Program-made: the position numbers and the translations under genes
Part shown: positions 33,606-45,700 of the stretch, piece after piece
Numbering within the stretch: position 1 is the stretch's first letter
Layout of the letters: each line of letters starts with the position of its first letter
Notes under the pieces: generated by a model
Database searches by the model: none
Told to the model about the DNA's origin: nothing
What the model saw: the letters and a program-made list of their open reading frames with translations, nothing else
From: Chrysoperla carnea
Lineage: Eukaryota; Arthropoda; Insecta; Neuroptera; Chrysopidae
NCBI RefSeq assembly: GCF_905475395.1
Contig: NC_058338.1
Coordinates: 36,586,935 to 36,650,934, forward strand
DNA length: 64,000 bases
Direction of reading: 5' to 3'

Positions 33606-34448
33606 CGTTTCCTACAGTAACATTTACGATTTGCATTAATATCTATCCAAAATATCCTCACTGTTAAAAATATGTTTCACCTAAGTATTTGAATTAATGA
33701 TAAATATCACGATTAATTATTGTCATAAATATAATTTATAATTTAAAAATGGCTATCATTTTACAAACATTTTTTCATGATAAGTTGGCATTTGCCGAAG
33801 CGAAAATCAGGATCCCATTTTTAAACGAATTTTGTTTCTGACAACGGCAAACATTAAGTACTCTTGTCGTTTTTATGATTCCGTGCTAGATGAGTAGCCA
33901 ACGAAACACTATTACTAAGACTTCGCTGTCTGCTTTTTGGGTGAGCTTTCACATAAACCGCAATAGTTTTGGCAGCTGAAGTTTTGGTAGAGTGCAATTC
34001 TATTTCCGCTATAGTAACAAATCGACCTTTTTCATTAAAAACAGAAATGCTTTTTGTTAATTTTTTATGAAAATATAGTTCGAGTAGAGCCTGTAACTCG
34101 AAAATTACGCATTTTTAGCCATAAAAGCACTATGAAAAAAATTGTAAAAAAGTCACAATATTTGAAATAATTTAAAACGATTTTCTTTGGCTCTACCGCA
34201 CACGTGATCTATGATGTCCATCCGACAAGCAATGACAATAAAACAGTTTCTAACAGTCGTATTAATATACATTATTATCAACTTTAAATGACGTCACAAC
34301 GACATTCGTGTAACTTCGCGTGTTTCCGGATCGTTTTCGCCAATTTGAATTTTAATGATTTTCATTAACTGTTTTCTCGGTCATATGGCTCCAAAAAAAT
34401 CGGGGGAAAAAACTAGCCCATTTATCAAGATATTTACTTTCATTTAAA

Positions 34449-35340
34449 AACAAGTGAAAACAAACAATTGACTGAGTTAATTGTTAAAATACCATGCATA
34501 GTCAGTGTTGATTTCTTTATCACATTACACATACAAACATATGACACATACATAACTGACAATCAAGTATAGTACATATTATAAAATTTCCGCCTAATTG
34601 GCGCCCTCACGGGTAAACAGTGATGTTTACGAAAAAATGTTTCAAACAAAAGCTGTTTAATTTTTGATAAGGAACATTTTTTACATTTAAACTTTTGTTC
34701 TATCTCTAACGGTTTACAAGATGGGTCCTACGGACGCAAGACCCAATTGACCTATGATGCTCATTTACGAACTTGACCTCACTTTTTACGTCCTGAGTAC
34801 GCTGTAAAAATTTCAGCTCGATATCTTTTTTCGTTTTTGAGTTATCGTATCCACAGACGGACGGACGGGCGGACAACCGGAAATGGACTAATTAGGTGAT
34901 TTAGTGAACACCTATGACAAAATTTGTTTCCTACCATCATTATTATTAAGCGTTACAAACTTGGGACTAAACTTAATATACTATGTATATTTCATATATA
35001 CAGTAGAATCTCGATAAGTTAAAGTCCAAGGGAAACACAAAATAGTTTAAGTTATAAAGGTTTTAAATTATCAAGTGTCTATGTTAGATAAAGGTTAATA
35101 TAGAGGTATGTACATGTTTCTATGAACCCTAGTTAATATAGAGGTATGTACATGTTTCTATGTAGTTACTGAGGGCCTATACAGAGATTATTTATTTAAG
35201 TTATAGAGGTTGCGTCTTTAAAGTTATGGAGGTTTTGGGCTCTGATGGGAAGGGAACATAGTATTTTTTGAAGTAACAGAGGTTTTTATGTTACCGAGGT
35301 TTAAGTTATCGAGATTCTACTGTACATGGTATAAAAAGAA
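34449..35340 (-). repeat. Near-complete repeat A copy, reverse, with nested MITE
   Basis: All repeat A blocks are present in reverse: the 'acaagtgaaaacaaacaatt' end, 'gggtaaacagtgatgtttac', 'gggtcctacggac', 'tttttacgtcctgagtacgc', 'cggaaatggactaattagg', and the AT-rich 'atgtatatttcatata' end. The AT-rich end is split by the MITE at 35001-35322, after which 'catggtata' completes it. Confidence 0.9.
35001..35322. mobile_element. Tigger/pogo-like TA-flanked MITE nested in repeat A
   Basis: Ends CAGTAGAATCTCGATAAGTT and AAGTTATCGAGATTCTACTG are inverted and flanked by TA. The CAGTNGAAnCTCGATAA pattern is typical of pogo/Tigger relatives. The inside holds a direct duplication of about 30 bp (ttaatatagaggtatgtaca near 35096 and again near 35133) and several 'aagttatagaggtt' phrases. 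No open frame of note. Confidence 0.85.
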
Positions 35341-36034
35341 AAATAAATGTGAGAAAGGTCTAATGTAAAAATGGCGAATTCCAATGTTCCTTGCGTATTA
35401 AGAGAATACTTTGATATATTAAGATACAAAAACATAATTAGAAATTAAGAGAAGAAGTGGAATAAAAGGTTGATTGAGGAGTGTAAGTGATTTAAGGGGA
35501 GGATAATATACTATGAATATGTATAAAATCAGAGGGTCGAAACAAAAGAGAAAAATTGTATAGTATTACATGTATTAAAATAATCATTCTTAATCATAGT
35601 TTCATAGTTTTGAAAAATATAACGCTGAAATGAAACTAGAGCCTAGACCTATGAGTAAAAAAATATGTATGGAAAAAATTGGAATAAACCAGAGAAGTGG
35701 GCGGGGAAAATGGCTAGCTTTTTCATAAAATATATCGTTTCGAAGCAACGAAGAGCTTCATGTTCAATGCGAAACCTATTTTTCTTTTTTGAACATTCCA
35801 TGTAATACGCTGTCGTCTTATAATAGACCCGTTTTGTCTACATTTTGCTAAGTAATAAAGCTTTCTTTAGTCCACCTCTGGTTCTTGAAATAATAAGATA
35901 AGAAAAAATTGTTATGAATGTTATTGTCTTAATTTATAAAAAGTAAAAGAAAAGGGGTAAATTTGAACACTAAAACTGAAACTATTAAAATCAACCAACG
36001 TTAAGTGTTGAAAATAATCAAACTATTTTCAACA

Positions 36035-39000
36035 ATGGTTAAGGATTCAGTAGCTTTGGTGACAGGAGGTGCTAGTGGAATTGGCTTAGCAACAGTTGAA
36101 CAATTATTAGAAAACAATGCAAGAGTAAGTCAATTATTAAAAATTCCATGTTTTGTTTGCAACAGGAGATGGTAGTGAAATTGGCTTTGTAACTGTTTAA
36201 CAATTGACAGAAAACGGTTCATGGGTAATGTTAGAGAAAATTCGATGTTTTTTACAACAATTATTAGAAAATGGTATTAGTGTAAGTCATAAATATTTCT
36301 GCTTTCCATTTATTGGTATTACATCAGAATAGGAAAAATTAATTTACATGTACAATAAAATACAATACTGAATTGCCTACAGAATTTTTTTTTGAAGAAA
36401 TTTTGTTCTCTCTTACTTACTTATTCGGGATATTTCTTGCTTTCAAATTTTGGATAAAATTATTCTTTACTTTTGGTGAAAGAATAATTTACCTATCGAA
36501 ATTGTGATGCGAATTAAATCATGTGTATTTTATGTTCTCGTAATATTTTTGAAATACGGCTGTTTATAAAATAAAAGATAAAGCAAATAATAGATAAGCG
36601 AAAGGTATTTGGAAATAATTTTTCATCTCATTAGTGAAGTGATCAATTTAGTATCTAAAAACTTTTTCCGCCTCTAATGGGGTAAATCTACCGGACTTTG
36701 ATCATCAATTCGGAAAATTTTGGGAGAAGGCTAATAGATAAGTTATCAGAAAAAGTTGAAAATATGAAGTTACATGCGATTTCCTTGGGATTTTGAGGTT
36801 ATTTTGCTATGTTCAGGGTTCGATAGCAGGCAAAGTCGATGCAAAAATTCATTACAAACAATTTTTTTTTTATTTGCTTCAATCCGATTAATAGAAGCAG
36901 AGAAATTCAAGAAAACGTCACCAATAAAGAAAACAATGTAGAGAGAAATTATCCCAAAACTGCGTGCAGAAGGTCGTGCGGATCGTTTCGGAACTGGAAA
37001 ACTATTTTTCTCTGTTTTCTACAACGAAAGAAATCAATTTAAAAAATTAGCATTCTCCCAAAATTTTCCGAATTGATTATCAAAATCCAGTAAATTTATC
37101 CCATTACACTTGATTTTATGCAAAAGTTGGTCATATTCAACGATCGTATTTCATCCCAAAATATGGCGATTGTTTTTCGTAGAATAAGTCATTTATGAAC
37201 AACGCTTGTTCCAAAATACATATAGCATAGGAGCAGAATAACTTTCTCATTTTTTTTTTTTTTGAAAAACGGTAAAGAATGTATTTCAGACACTTTCGAC
37301 ATGCCCCTCAGGAGAATCGCTTTTTGTTTAGTAGAGCTCCAGTCACTATGGCGTTTTGCCTAACCAGAAACTTTTTATTATTATTTTTTACATCGCAGGT
37401 AGTTTATATTGCTGACATTGATGCAGAGAATGGTGAAAATATTGTTAAAACATTAGTCAAGAAATATGGAAATGATCGGGTAAAATTTTTAAAATTGGAT
37501 GTAATGCAGCTAGAAGAATTTCAAAGTAATTCACTCTCGATTAAAATTTAAAACTAAACCATTTGAAATTAATTTAGATTTGTTATCTAGATGTGTTTGA
37601 AACAATTATCAATGAGAGTGGTCGATTGGATATACTCATTAATAATGCAGGTGTCCTTATTAGCAGCAAACTGTTTGATATTAATATTGTAAGTTGAAAG
37701 TATTCAGTTTCAAAAAGGATTTTACCCGTGTACAAAAGCAGTTTAAACTGTAATTACAGTCTTTTCTACCTACCTCCAACAATACATTACACATTGTTGA
37801 GTTATGTATACATCAAAACGGAACTTCGCCGATCTCCAATAAAACTACATTATTAGAAGCAGACTGAGCAACATCCAATACGTCTTTAAACCTACCACAC
37901 ACAAATACAGGTTGGGTCATTTTAATCTATAATGGCTAATAGCTCGATTTGTATTTAACCAATTAAAAAATAACTTAAACAAAAGTTGCAGCCTAAACGG
38001 TAAGAGATTGAATAACACTCTAAATTAGAAAGTTGATCGTCAAACGATCGCTTTGTTTATTCATTTGATTTTCAAATTGAAGCCCAAAAGCGTGATTTTT
38101 CTCACTAAATTTAAATTTTACATTATGAATATTGAAACCAGTTGTTTCATAAATTATTTTAGGGTGGAGTTCTTAATGGATTAAAACTAGCTATGAGATT
38201 TATGAAAAAAGGATCAAAAGTTATTAACACTGCTTCCACCGCTGGATTATCAGGGGCTGGACAATTTCCAGAATATACAGCCTCCAAGTATGCCGTAATT
38301 GGATTAACCAAAGCATTTTCGGTAAATTATTTACATGTAACTATATTTGTAACTTAAAACGGTTTCTTTCAAATTATGCTCTGATAATTTAGATTTTTAT
38401 TTTAAAAACTTTCTAGAACCACCCTGGTGGGAAAAATATTTGAAGAAAAATTAAGTCTTAAAAAGTCTTAGAATAAGTCTGAATTAGACAGTGCAAAAAC
38501 GTTGAGTAATTCAGAGTTGTTCAGAGTTCCTAAGACTTTTTCAGAGTTTCTACGACCTTTTCAGAGTTTTTAAGACTTATTCTTTCTTCAAATATATTTT
38601 CCAGCAGGGCAGAAAGAAAATTAATCATAAACAAATAATTGATTGTTTTAGACGAATTATTGGTATGATAAAACTCAAATTTCCGTAATGGCAATATGTC
38701 CAGGTATGACAGCAACACCATTAGTCAACATTCCTAACACAGAAGAGTACGAGGATTTAAATAATTTTATAAATCGGTTAAAAATTAATGAACAATTGTA
38801 AGATTATCTTAACCTTTCTTTAAGGATGTTTGGAATATTTTCAAAAACAATTATATAACCTGAATCGATCATTTAATTCAACATTTCTAGTAAAATTTTA
38901 TTTTTTAATTTAAATTTTATATATACCTATATGTTTTAGTATTTATTTACTTTGTGACATGATACAAAACATGGATATTCACAAATTGTTAGTGTTCAGA

Positions 39001-39244
39001 ACGTTTACCCTTGATTTTTTATACGTCCCAAACATCCTTAGGAAAAATTATTATTAATCATGAGTATTTATTTATTATTATGTTTTCTAGAACTGAGAGT
39101 GTGGCCAAGAGTATGATCACGATATTAAAAGTTGGCACAAATGGATCATTTTGGCTAGCAGAGAATAATAAACTATTTGAGCTTGAATTTCCATGGTATT
39201 TGAACTTAATAAAAAATGAAGTACCATTTATAGAATCTAACTGA
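36035..39244 (+). CDS. SDR dehydrogenase, 15-PGDH-like, tandem copy 2
   Basis: Paralogue of the SDR gene at 29264, same strand and same six-exon layout: 36035-36124, 37399-37525, 37591-37688, 38163-38321, 38652-38797, 39091-39244. Phases fit and give 257 residues. TGGASGIG (10-17), Asp36 (NAD preference), NNAG (90-93), and Asn104, Ser130, Tyr143 and Lys147 (YTASK) are all present, so it should be active. Compared with copy 1, the region after Ser130 (STAGLSGAGQFPEYTASKY against SKAGLRGQGQCAEYIASKH) and the substrate-loop region after ICPGMT differ most, suggesting a different substrate range. The C-terminus ends PFIESN instead of PFF. Exon 1 is identical to copy 1 base for base. Intron 4 carries a MITE. 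Confidence 0.93.
36151..36289 (+). pseudogene. Relics of duplicated SDR exon 1 in intron 1 (copy 2)
   Basis: The block at 36151-36224 is the same decayed exon 1 copy as in SDR copy 1. A second piece at 36254-36289 ('caacaattattagaaaatgg' then 'gtgtaagtca') matches the 3' end of exon 1 together with its splice donor. The second piece was not found in copy 1. Confidence 0.6.
38422..38609. mobile_element. MITE in intron 4 of SDR copy 2
   Basis: Inverted ends CCCTGGTGGGAAAAATATTT and AAATATATTTTCCAGCAGGG, extended inward by 'taagtctta' pairs. The inside has four 'ttcagagtt' phrases. It is 188 bp with no coding capacity. Absent from the equivalent intron of copy 1, so it inserted after the duplication. 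Confidence 0.8.
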
Positions 39245-39445
39245 AGTAGGATGCAAATGCATTTAATATGTGCTCGATTAGTTACTATAAACAGAATATA
39301 CAAAAAATTTTGTTTCATCTATTATACAGACTTGAAATATCTATGTAAAAAAAGGCTACCACGCACAGAACCGAATGGAATTATTATATGTATACCAATT
39401 CAAAATTCCCTGGAAGGGGAGGAGGTATTAATTTGTTTGTTAAAA

Positions 39446-39451
39446 AATAAA
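39446..39451 (+). promoter_or_regulatory. Candidate polyadenylation signal of SDR copy 2
   Basis: AATAAA about 200 bp after the stop codon of SDR copy 2. It is the nearest clear hexamer that I noticed. Confidence 0.35.
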
Positions 39452-42312
39452 ATTTTTTTTATGCAATCGTGTTTGATGTTAAATCAAAGGGCTCATAATT
39501 CCGATTTATAGGAATACACCCAGCCCCTATACATCCCTTCCCATATATAGAAGCTGGAAAACATGCAAGTTTAAATGAAGTTTTCTCTTATTTTTTGGAA
39601 AATTTTGTCACTTATTCAATTTTCCGAATTAAAACTTGAGATTTCCTATATATTTATTTAAAAAATCTGTTGCAAGCACATATTGAAATTGTTTTAGGTA
39701 GGTTCATAGGTTAATTGTTTTTGGCAATAAATAAATCAATAATTTTTACTTGGCTTGTAAATAAATAGATCAATGATATTTTTATTTTGAAAATCTACAA
39801 TATATAATAGTTTGTATAAATATTTATTAAAATTGTATTTGAGACTTAATTTAAAAAAATGAAATGCGTAATATCGTTATATTTTCAATTTTTATTAAAC
39901 ATTTTATAAAATATTTGGGAGAAATCAAATATTGTAAGCGCTTTGGAAATTGTCAAAAACATAGTAATAAAACAATTTTTCTGTTTAGACAATCACTACT
40001 AATAATTATAACAATAACTAAGTATAGGACAGTAGTTAGATGGTATTTACTATTATACCGGTAGCAATAAAAAGCAGACATAAAATATATGTTCAATACA
40101 TCTTCCCATGCACACAAACTCTGGTTACCACTATTCTAATCAATAAAAAGAAGTTTCGAGTTAGGACAGAGCTTTTTAAGTTTATAATAATTGAAAGAAA
40201 CCACAATACTTGGTGCCTGTCATTTGAACAATTTATTGTCATAATCGTTTATCTACGCCCGTGAGATAAGAACTATTTTTCTCACTCATTTTTCATGCGA
40301 AAAATAGTTCATTACCGCACTCATTTTCAATCAATCAAATTAGCTTAACAAGAAGTTACATTATTTTCAACCAATCCAATTAGCCAAATTACTGTCAAAA
40401 TCAAGTTACTATAGCAACTTTTTTAATGCTCTATTTTTCTCGATAACTAATAAACAATTTTAAATTATAATTATCGTTTATTTTCATATTTTATAGACGT
40501 AGATATTTCTAAAATTGCCCGACTCGTAAATAACTTTTAATTTACTAGTTATTTTACTTTAAGTTTCTCTCGAATGATGGCTATTTTAAAAATCAAAATC
40601 TACTCTTTATATGTGTATTGAAAATGGAAAATGATACGTGTGCTCTCTAGCTGTCTAAGGCAAGACAATTCACACAAGTTGACTTATGATCAGAATAATC
40701 AAATGATTTAATAATAATGATAAGAGACCTGTTACTTCATCAGAAGCTCTCTAACGTCTTCGTATTTTATTATTTGCGAGTGGTTTGGCAATAATTGCGA
40801 GACGGAAAAAATGATTTATATGAGTAAAATTTTATAAATTAATTTGCCATAGAAATTTTTATAAATTGATATCTAATGAGCCCAATAATTGCTTTTCATA
40901 TCAATTATAAATACGTGTTTTAAAAATATTTAATTTGCTTTGAATAAGATGGTAAACATTAAATTACTTATGTTCTTGGAATTGAGATTAAGCATTTTCA
41001 TTTTGCTATTATTTTGCGGTATTTTATCAATGAAACTCATTTATTACTCGGCTGCAAAGAAGAAGCGTACAGTCGGATAAAAAATATTACTAACGTTTGC
41101 ATGGTAGATATATTGAAGATATTGGTTTTTACAATTAAAATTTCAGCGCCATAATGTTACAAATATCAACCATCATCTCCGATAAACAGCTTATTTTTGT
41201 TTACCAACTTTTTTGCGTCTGACTTAAATAATCATTTTTATCGAAATCATTTCATTTAAGATCAAATAGCAGTTTTTTTTATATCAAAATTAAAAATTAT
41301 TATTAATATATGTCAAATAATTATTTGTTTCCAAATTTTGACAGTTCCAAACTTTAGTTTTTTGATTTTGGAAATTTTTTGACATATTTAGAAAATTAAA
41401 AAACAATTCAATATGAGGGTTCTTAATAAAAACGCTAGAGTATCACTTAGCTGGAAAAATTAGGGAAAAATCATTTCTTCAATATATTGTTGTTCATTAT
41501 GGATAATTTAATTTTTTGTGAATATGAATTCCAGAATCTTTATCATAAATTTTATTCAAATCGTGATATTATGCAGCGTTCAGGGGAAGTAAGAAAATTT
41601 TAATAAAATTTCCATTCAGATATAATAAATTCCCCCTAAAATTTGTATTCAACGAAAGAAAAATCCCAGTTCTGAAATTATTTTAGATTGTGAAACTGTA
41701 TAGTTAATCATTTTATTAAAATGGCTGAAGTATTAAGCATGTGTGAATGGTTAACCAACCAACCATGTCGTGAAGAAAACAAGATAAACCAGTACAAGAT
41801 TACGAAATTCGTCTTATTCTGCGCATCGCGTCAATGGATTCAAGGATGCGTATTTTTGCAATATATAAAATGTACACATAGGCATAATATAAGTTTTCAT
41901 CGAATGCTACATATTATAATGTTAAGACTGGGAGAGGTGGTCATCCTGATAACCAACCACCTCTCTCACATTTAAGTGTTGGAATTTACTCAAATTTAAC
42001 TTTCTAGAAGTTTTAATTCGGATTTATTTACGTTTAATGGTAATTAAACAACTATCTCTCTCACATTTTAATGTTGAAATTTCCTTTTTTATTTTTCAAT
42101 GCTCTAGAAATATGTATTTATAAAATTTTTTTGACAGTTTCAAAATTTCCCTAAACAAACCGATAATAATTAACGAAGCTCTCTTTAATGATACATTGGA
42201 TCTGAAAACTTCTTCTTAGAATTGTATTCTTCACATCACTCTGCTTTTCGAATGCAATATTTACGGGACACTATATATACCATTTGACTGTTGGCAATAT
42301 GGCCCTAGCTTA

Positions 42313-42575
42313 GTCCATCACGCTATTGATAAATGGTAAGTAATTAGGTGATCGAAATTGGAACTACTGAAAAAGCGATCCACTTCCTGTTTAATAGTAC
42401 AAATTTTTACGACAGATGATGGGATTTATCTGATTTGAATTTGAATATTTTTATTGGCCTTAAAAAAATGGTAAGTACAAGTATCTAGTACATCTGCTAG
42501 TCGAAATTGTAACTACGGAATTCGTGTCTTCTGATTTTAATTAGTAGGAATTATTATCGCCAGTTGGCGAGTTGC
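42313..42575 (+). repeat. Repeat C, copy 1
   Basis: Matches the reverse complement of 50885-51060: 'tgataaatggtaagtaat', 'aggtgatc', 'ggaactact', 'gtcgaaattgt', 'ttctgattttaattagta' and 'tcgccagttggcgagttgc' occur in the same order. This copy has about 95 extra bp in the middle. Class unknown. Confidence 0.75.
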
Positions 42576-42766
42576 AACTCCCAGTTATCAATAGGTTATT
42601 TACGTAAATTGCGCAACGGTCATCCTGTTTTGCTTACGCTATGATATAAATACAATCATTAAGTAATCTATTAAATATCTAAATTTTCCAAATAAATAAA
42701 ATGTCTTTTATACATTTTGAAAAAGAAAATTCAAAATATTACACATCTTAAATACATATTAGATTT

Positions 42767-45700
42767 TTAAGAAAGTAATACTTTCCAGTCAAACCGTTGA
42801 TTATTGGAATGTGTTGTAGGCGGACACGGTGGTTCCACTAATTGCCATTTTATTTTATTTTCATCATCACTATTAGTATTTTCATTAATTATTTCTTGCA
42901 TCACAGCTAAACTACAATATGGTATTTTTTGTATAAATCGTGTCATTTCTTGACTTGTACGTGGCGCATGTCCTAACAGTTGCCTGGAACATACATCTAA
43001 TGTTGATGCATGACCCACAATTAGTATATTTCCACCTAAAATCGAAATAATTACATTTTAATTTTTTTTTTTTCAATATTTTTACAACCCCATTTTAGTA
43101 TTGATCGGTTAGATTGGGCAAGAAAACTTACTTAAATGTTATTTTGTTATATTTTAAAAGTATACATAATATAGTTATATAACAAAAAAATTACCCAAAT
43201 GTGCGGTCGTGTCAATAGCTTTTTGTGTGACAAAGGAACTGCGAAAATAAAATTGTTCACAACTTTCACGTGAATCAATAAGTTCTTCATTTGTTATGAA
43301 TGGTACGTAATCATCACGAATATTATAGCCAGCTGCATTTAATTCATCGATTGTCATCCAATCTGGTAACATATCCGAATACCATGCTAACCATTCAAAT
43401 AATCCTGGTTCTATGGCTATTTTCATATCTTTATTTACTTTCATACCTAAATTATAAACACAATACTGTTATTAAATAAGCTTCACGTTTCCAAGATTTG
43501 AAAGCGTCAATTAAATCCATTAAAAGGTAAAAGTAAATCCTACAATTAAAAAACCCAAGCTTGGTAAACCCAAATATCGACATTTGATTTGGTTTCATTT
43601 TAAAGTTTAAGTCTTCGTGCAGAAAATCACTCTTATGAATGCATTTTTAACCCACTCAATGGATCTGCTTTTGCAACAATCTTGAAATCATGTCATGCAA
43701 GACAAAGATTATTTCATCATTTTTTTACCATATCAAAAAAAGGGAAAAACGAGTGTTTACGCAAATATATCGAAAATTACCACGTTTCGAAACTAACAAA
43801 GTATCAAAATTCATTCATCACCATGTTCGAAGAAATGAGCCGTCAAAGTAACCCCCGATATCGAAAAAAGAATGAATTATGAGAAAAAAATGCTCTGTAA
43901 CGTTTTATTAAATATTAGTTTTTTTAATTATGTAAAATATCGATTTTTGATCAAAAAATTGATTTAATTGAACAATTTTACAAAATAGGGCTTATAAGAG
44001 AACATAGATATCGATTTATGTTACGTTGTGTAAGAGGGACGGCATTCGCCTCTCAGAAAGCTTCCACATCTTACAGTAGATCCGAGTTGTCTATTACGAT
44101 TTCAAGGTTAAATACTTATTTCAACAACCTTGAATTTGTATTGGGTGGAGTAAATGAATTTTACGACAAAAAATTATTAGAAATAAAAATGTAAGTTGAG
44201 CAAAATTATTATAATGTTGAATGTCCAACATCCTTAGTTACAACAAGTAATTTACAGATTAAGTACATACTATTTTGTTAAAAACTTGAATAAAACAGGA
44301 GTGGTAAAATAGATTTGAAAGTAACAATTTTACCTTCAAGTACAGCTGAACAAGTTTGTATACAACGTAACGACGGAGAACAAAACACATGATTAATCTT
44401 AATTCCAGCTTGTAATAAAGCTTCACCCAATAATGTCGCTTGTAAAATACCAACATTGGTTAATGGACAATCTTTCAAAAAACCATGATGTCCAGCTTTT
44501 CGTTCGGGTACTGATTTTGGCATATTCAAGTCTTTTCTCACATATTTTCCATCTTGATCAAAACAATATGGAATCCATGTACCAAATGTAAAATCAACAC
44601 GTTCTCCATGCCGTAAAATATAAACTTGCCTCGGTGTTGTCTTCTCTATTGTTTCAATATTATTTTGTGAATTTGTTTTATGTTCTAAATTCCCATACGT
44701 AAAACTTTCCTCATAATTACAAGTATCTTGTTGTAAAGCATCATCGGATGGGGGTGGTGGGATAGCTGGTGGTGTTTTACATTCGCGTAATGTCTCATTT
44801 TCACAATTATCATCGCCCGAAACACCATCAACTGTATCTTGAAATTCATATAAAGGTACTTTGGTATGTAATGTCCAAGCATCCGACTCAGCTGTACGTT
44901 CCGTATAGCTTTCTGGTAAATGTCCAATAGCACCCGTTAACCATGATGTACCCTCAACCCAACCATCTAATGATGAAGCTAAAGCTTCACTGCTAATATA
45001 AATATAATCACCTAGTCTTAATTCTAATTCATCTGATTCACGTGGGGAATGTGCGTGTAATACTTTATGTACTTGTTTGCCAGACATGCGTGTATCACGT
45101 GAATAGAGACGCAATTCCCATGATACAGGTGCGTTTGGATCTAAAGTATCTACTAAATTTTTTAATGTACTAAATTGAGATCCAGGAAATTGATACGCCA
45201 AAGTTAAGTGTAACGACTTTACATGTGGTTCTAAGATAATGGCTGAAAATTTAAAAAAAAAAGTATATAAATATATTTATATAAAATATTGGAAAATAAT
45301 CAAAACAAATTTCATATCCAATCGTCCTGGATTCAGTTCAACCGAACTGTTTTATATTTTTTTTGAATAATTTCAATTTAATGGCTATAAAATGTTGCAG
45401 TTATTATGCAACCTAGTATGGGTATTCATAGGCATCGATCGCACAATTTTTTGCAGTAAAATTATTAATAACTAAAAAGTTGCTGGTGGTGGTAATACGT
45501 TAAGTTGACTGTTAAATTTTATTAATTTTTCATCAGCTAACTGCGTTAATTTTTTGATTTACATATAACACAAAAGTGTATTTCAATTACTAAGAATAAG
45601 AAGTTTAAGTACCTACATATTAAAAATTCTGAACTTAAGTAAATCTGAAATGCTTTTAGACTACTTTTATAAAATCGATAGATCAAAATATAATGAAGTG

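Larger units (their letters stand above)
31601..36034. other. Repeat-filled interval between the two SDR genes
   Basis: About 4.4 kb with no supported gene. It contains a repeat A terminal fragment, short tandem motifs, a 1-kb foldback element, and a long repeat A copy with a nested MITE. The 33.7-34.4 kb part is not recognised. The stretch before 36035 should hold the copy 2 promoter. Confidence 0.6.
39245..42766. other. Interval between SDR copy 2 and UBASH3
   Basis: About 3.5 kb without a supported gene. A short inverted pair, GAACTATTTTTC/GAAAAATAGTTC, lies at about 40269-40311. A second, GAGAGGTGGT/ACCACCTCTC, lies at about 41932-41965. Repeat C copy 1 is at 42313-42575. An 84-codon open frame at 41721 has no recognisable family features and I do not call it a gene. 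UBASH3 ends at 42767, reading leftward. Confidence 0.55.

Noticed and set aside
41721-41975. 84-codon open frame starting ATGGCTGAAG
   Set aside because: No recognisable domain, no splice partner, and its sequence runs into an inverted-repeat hairpin at 41932-41965; probably chance.
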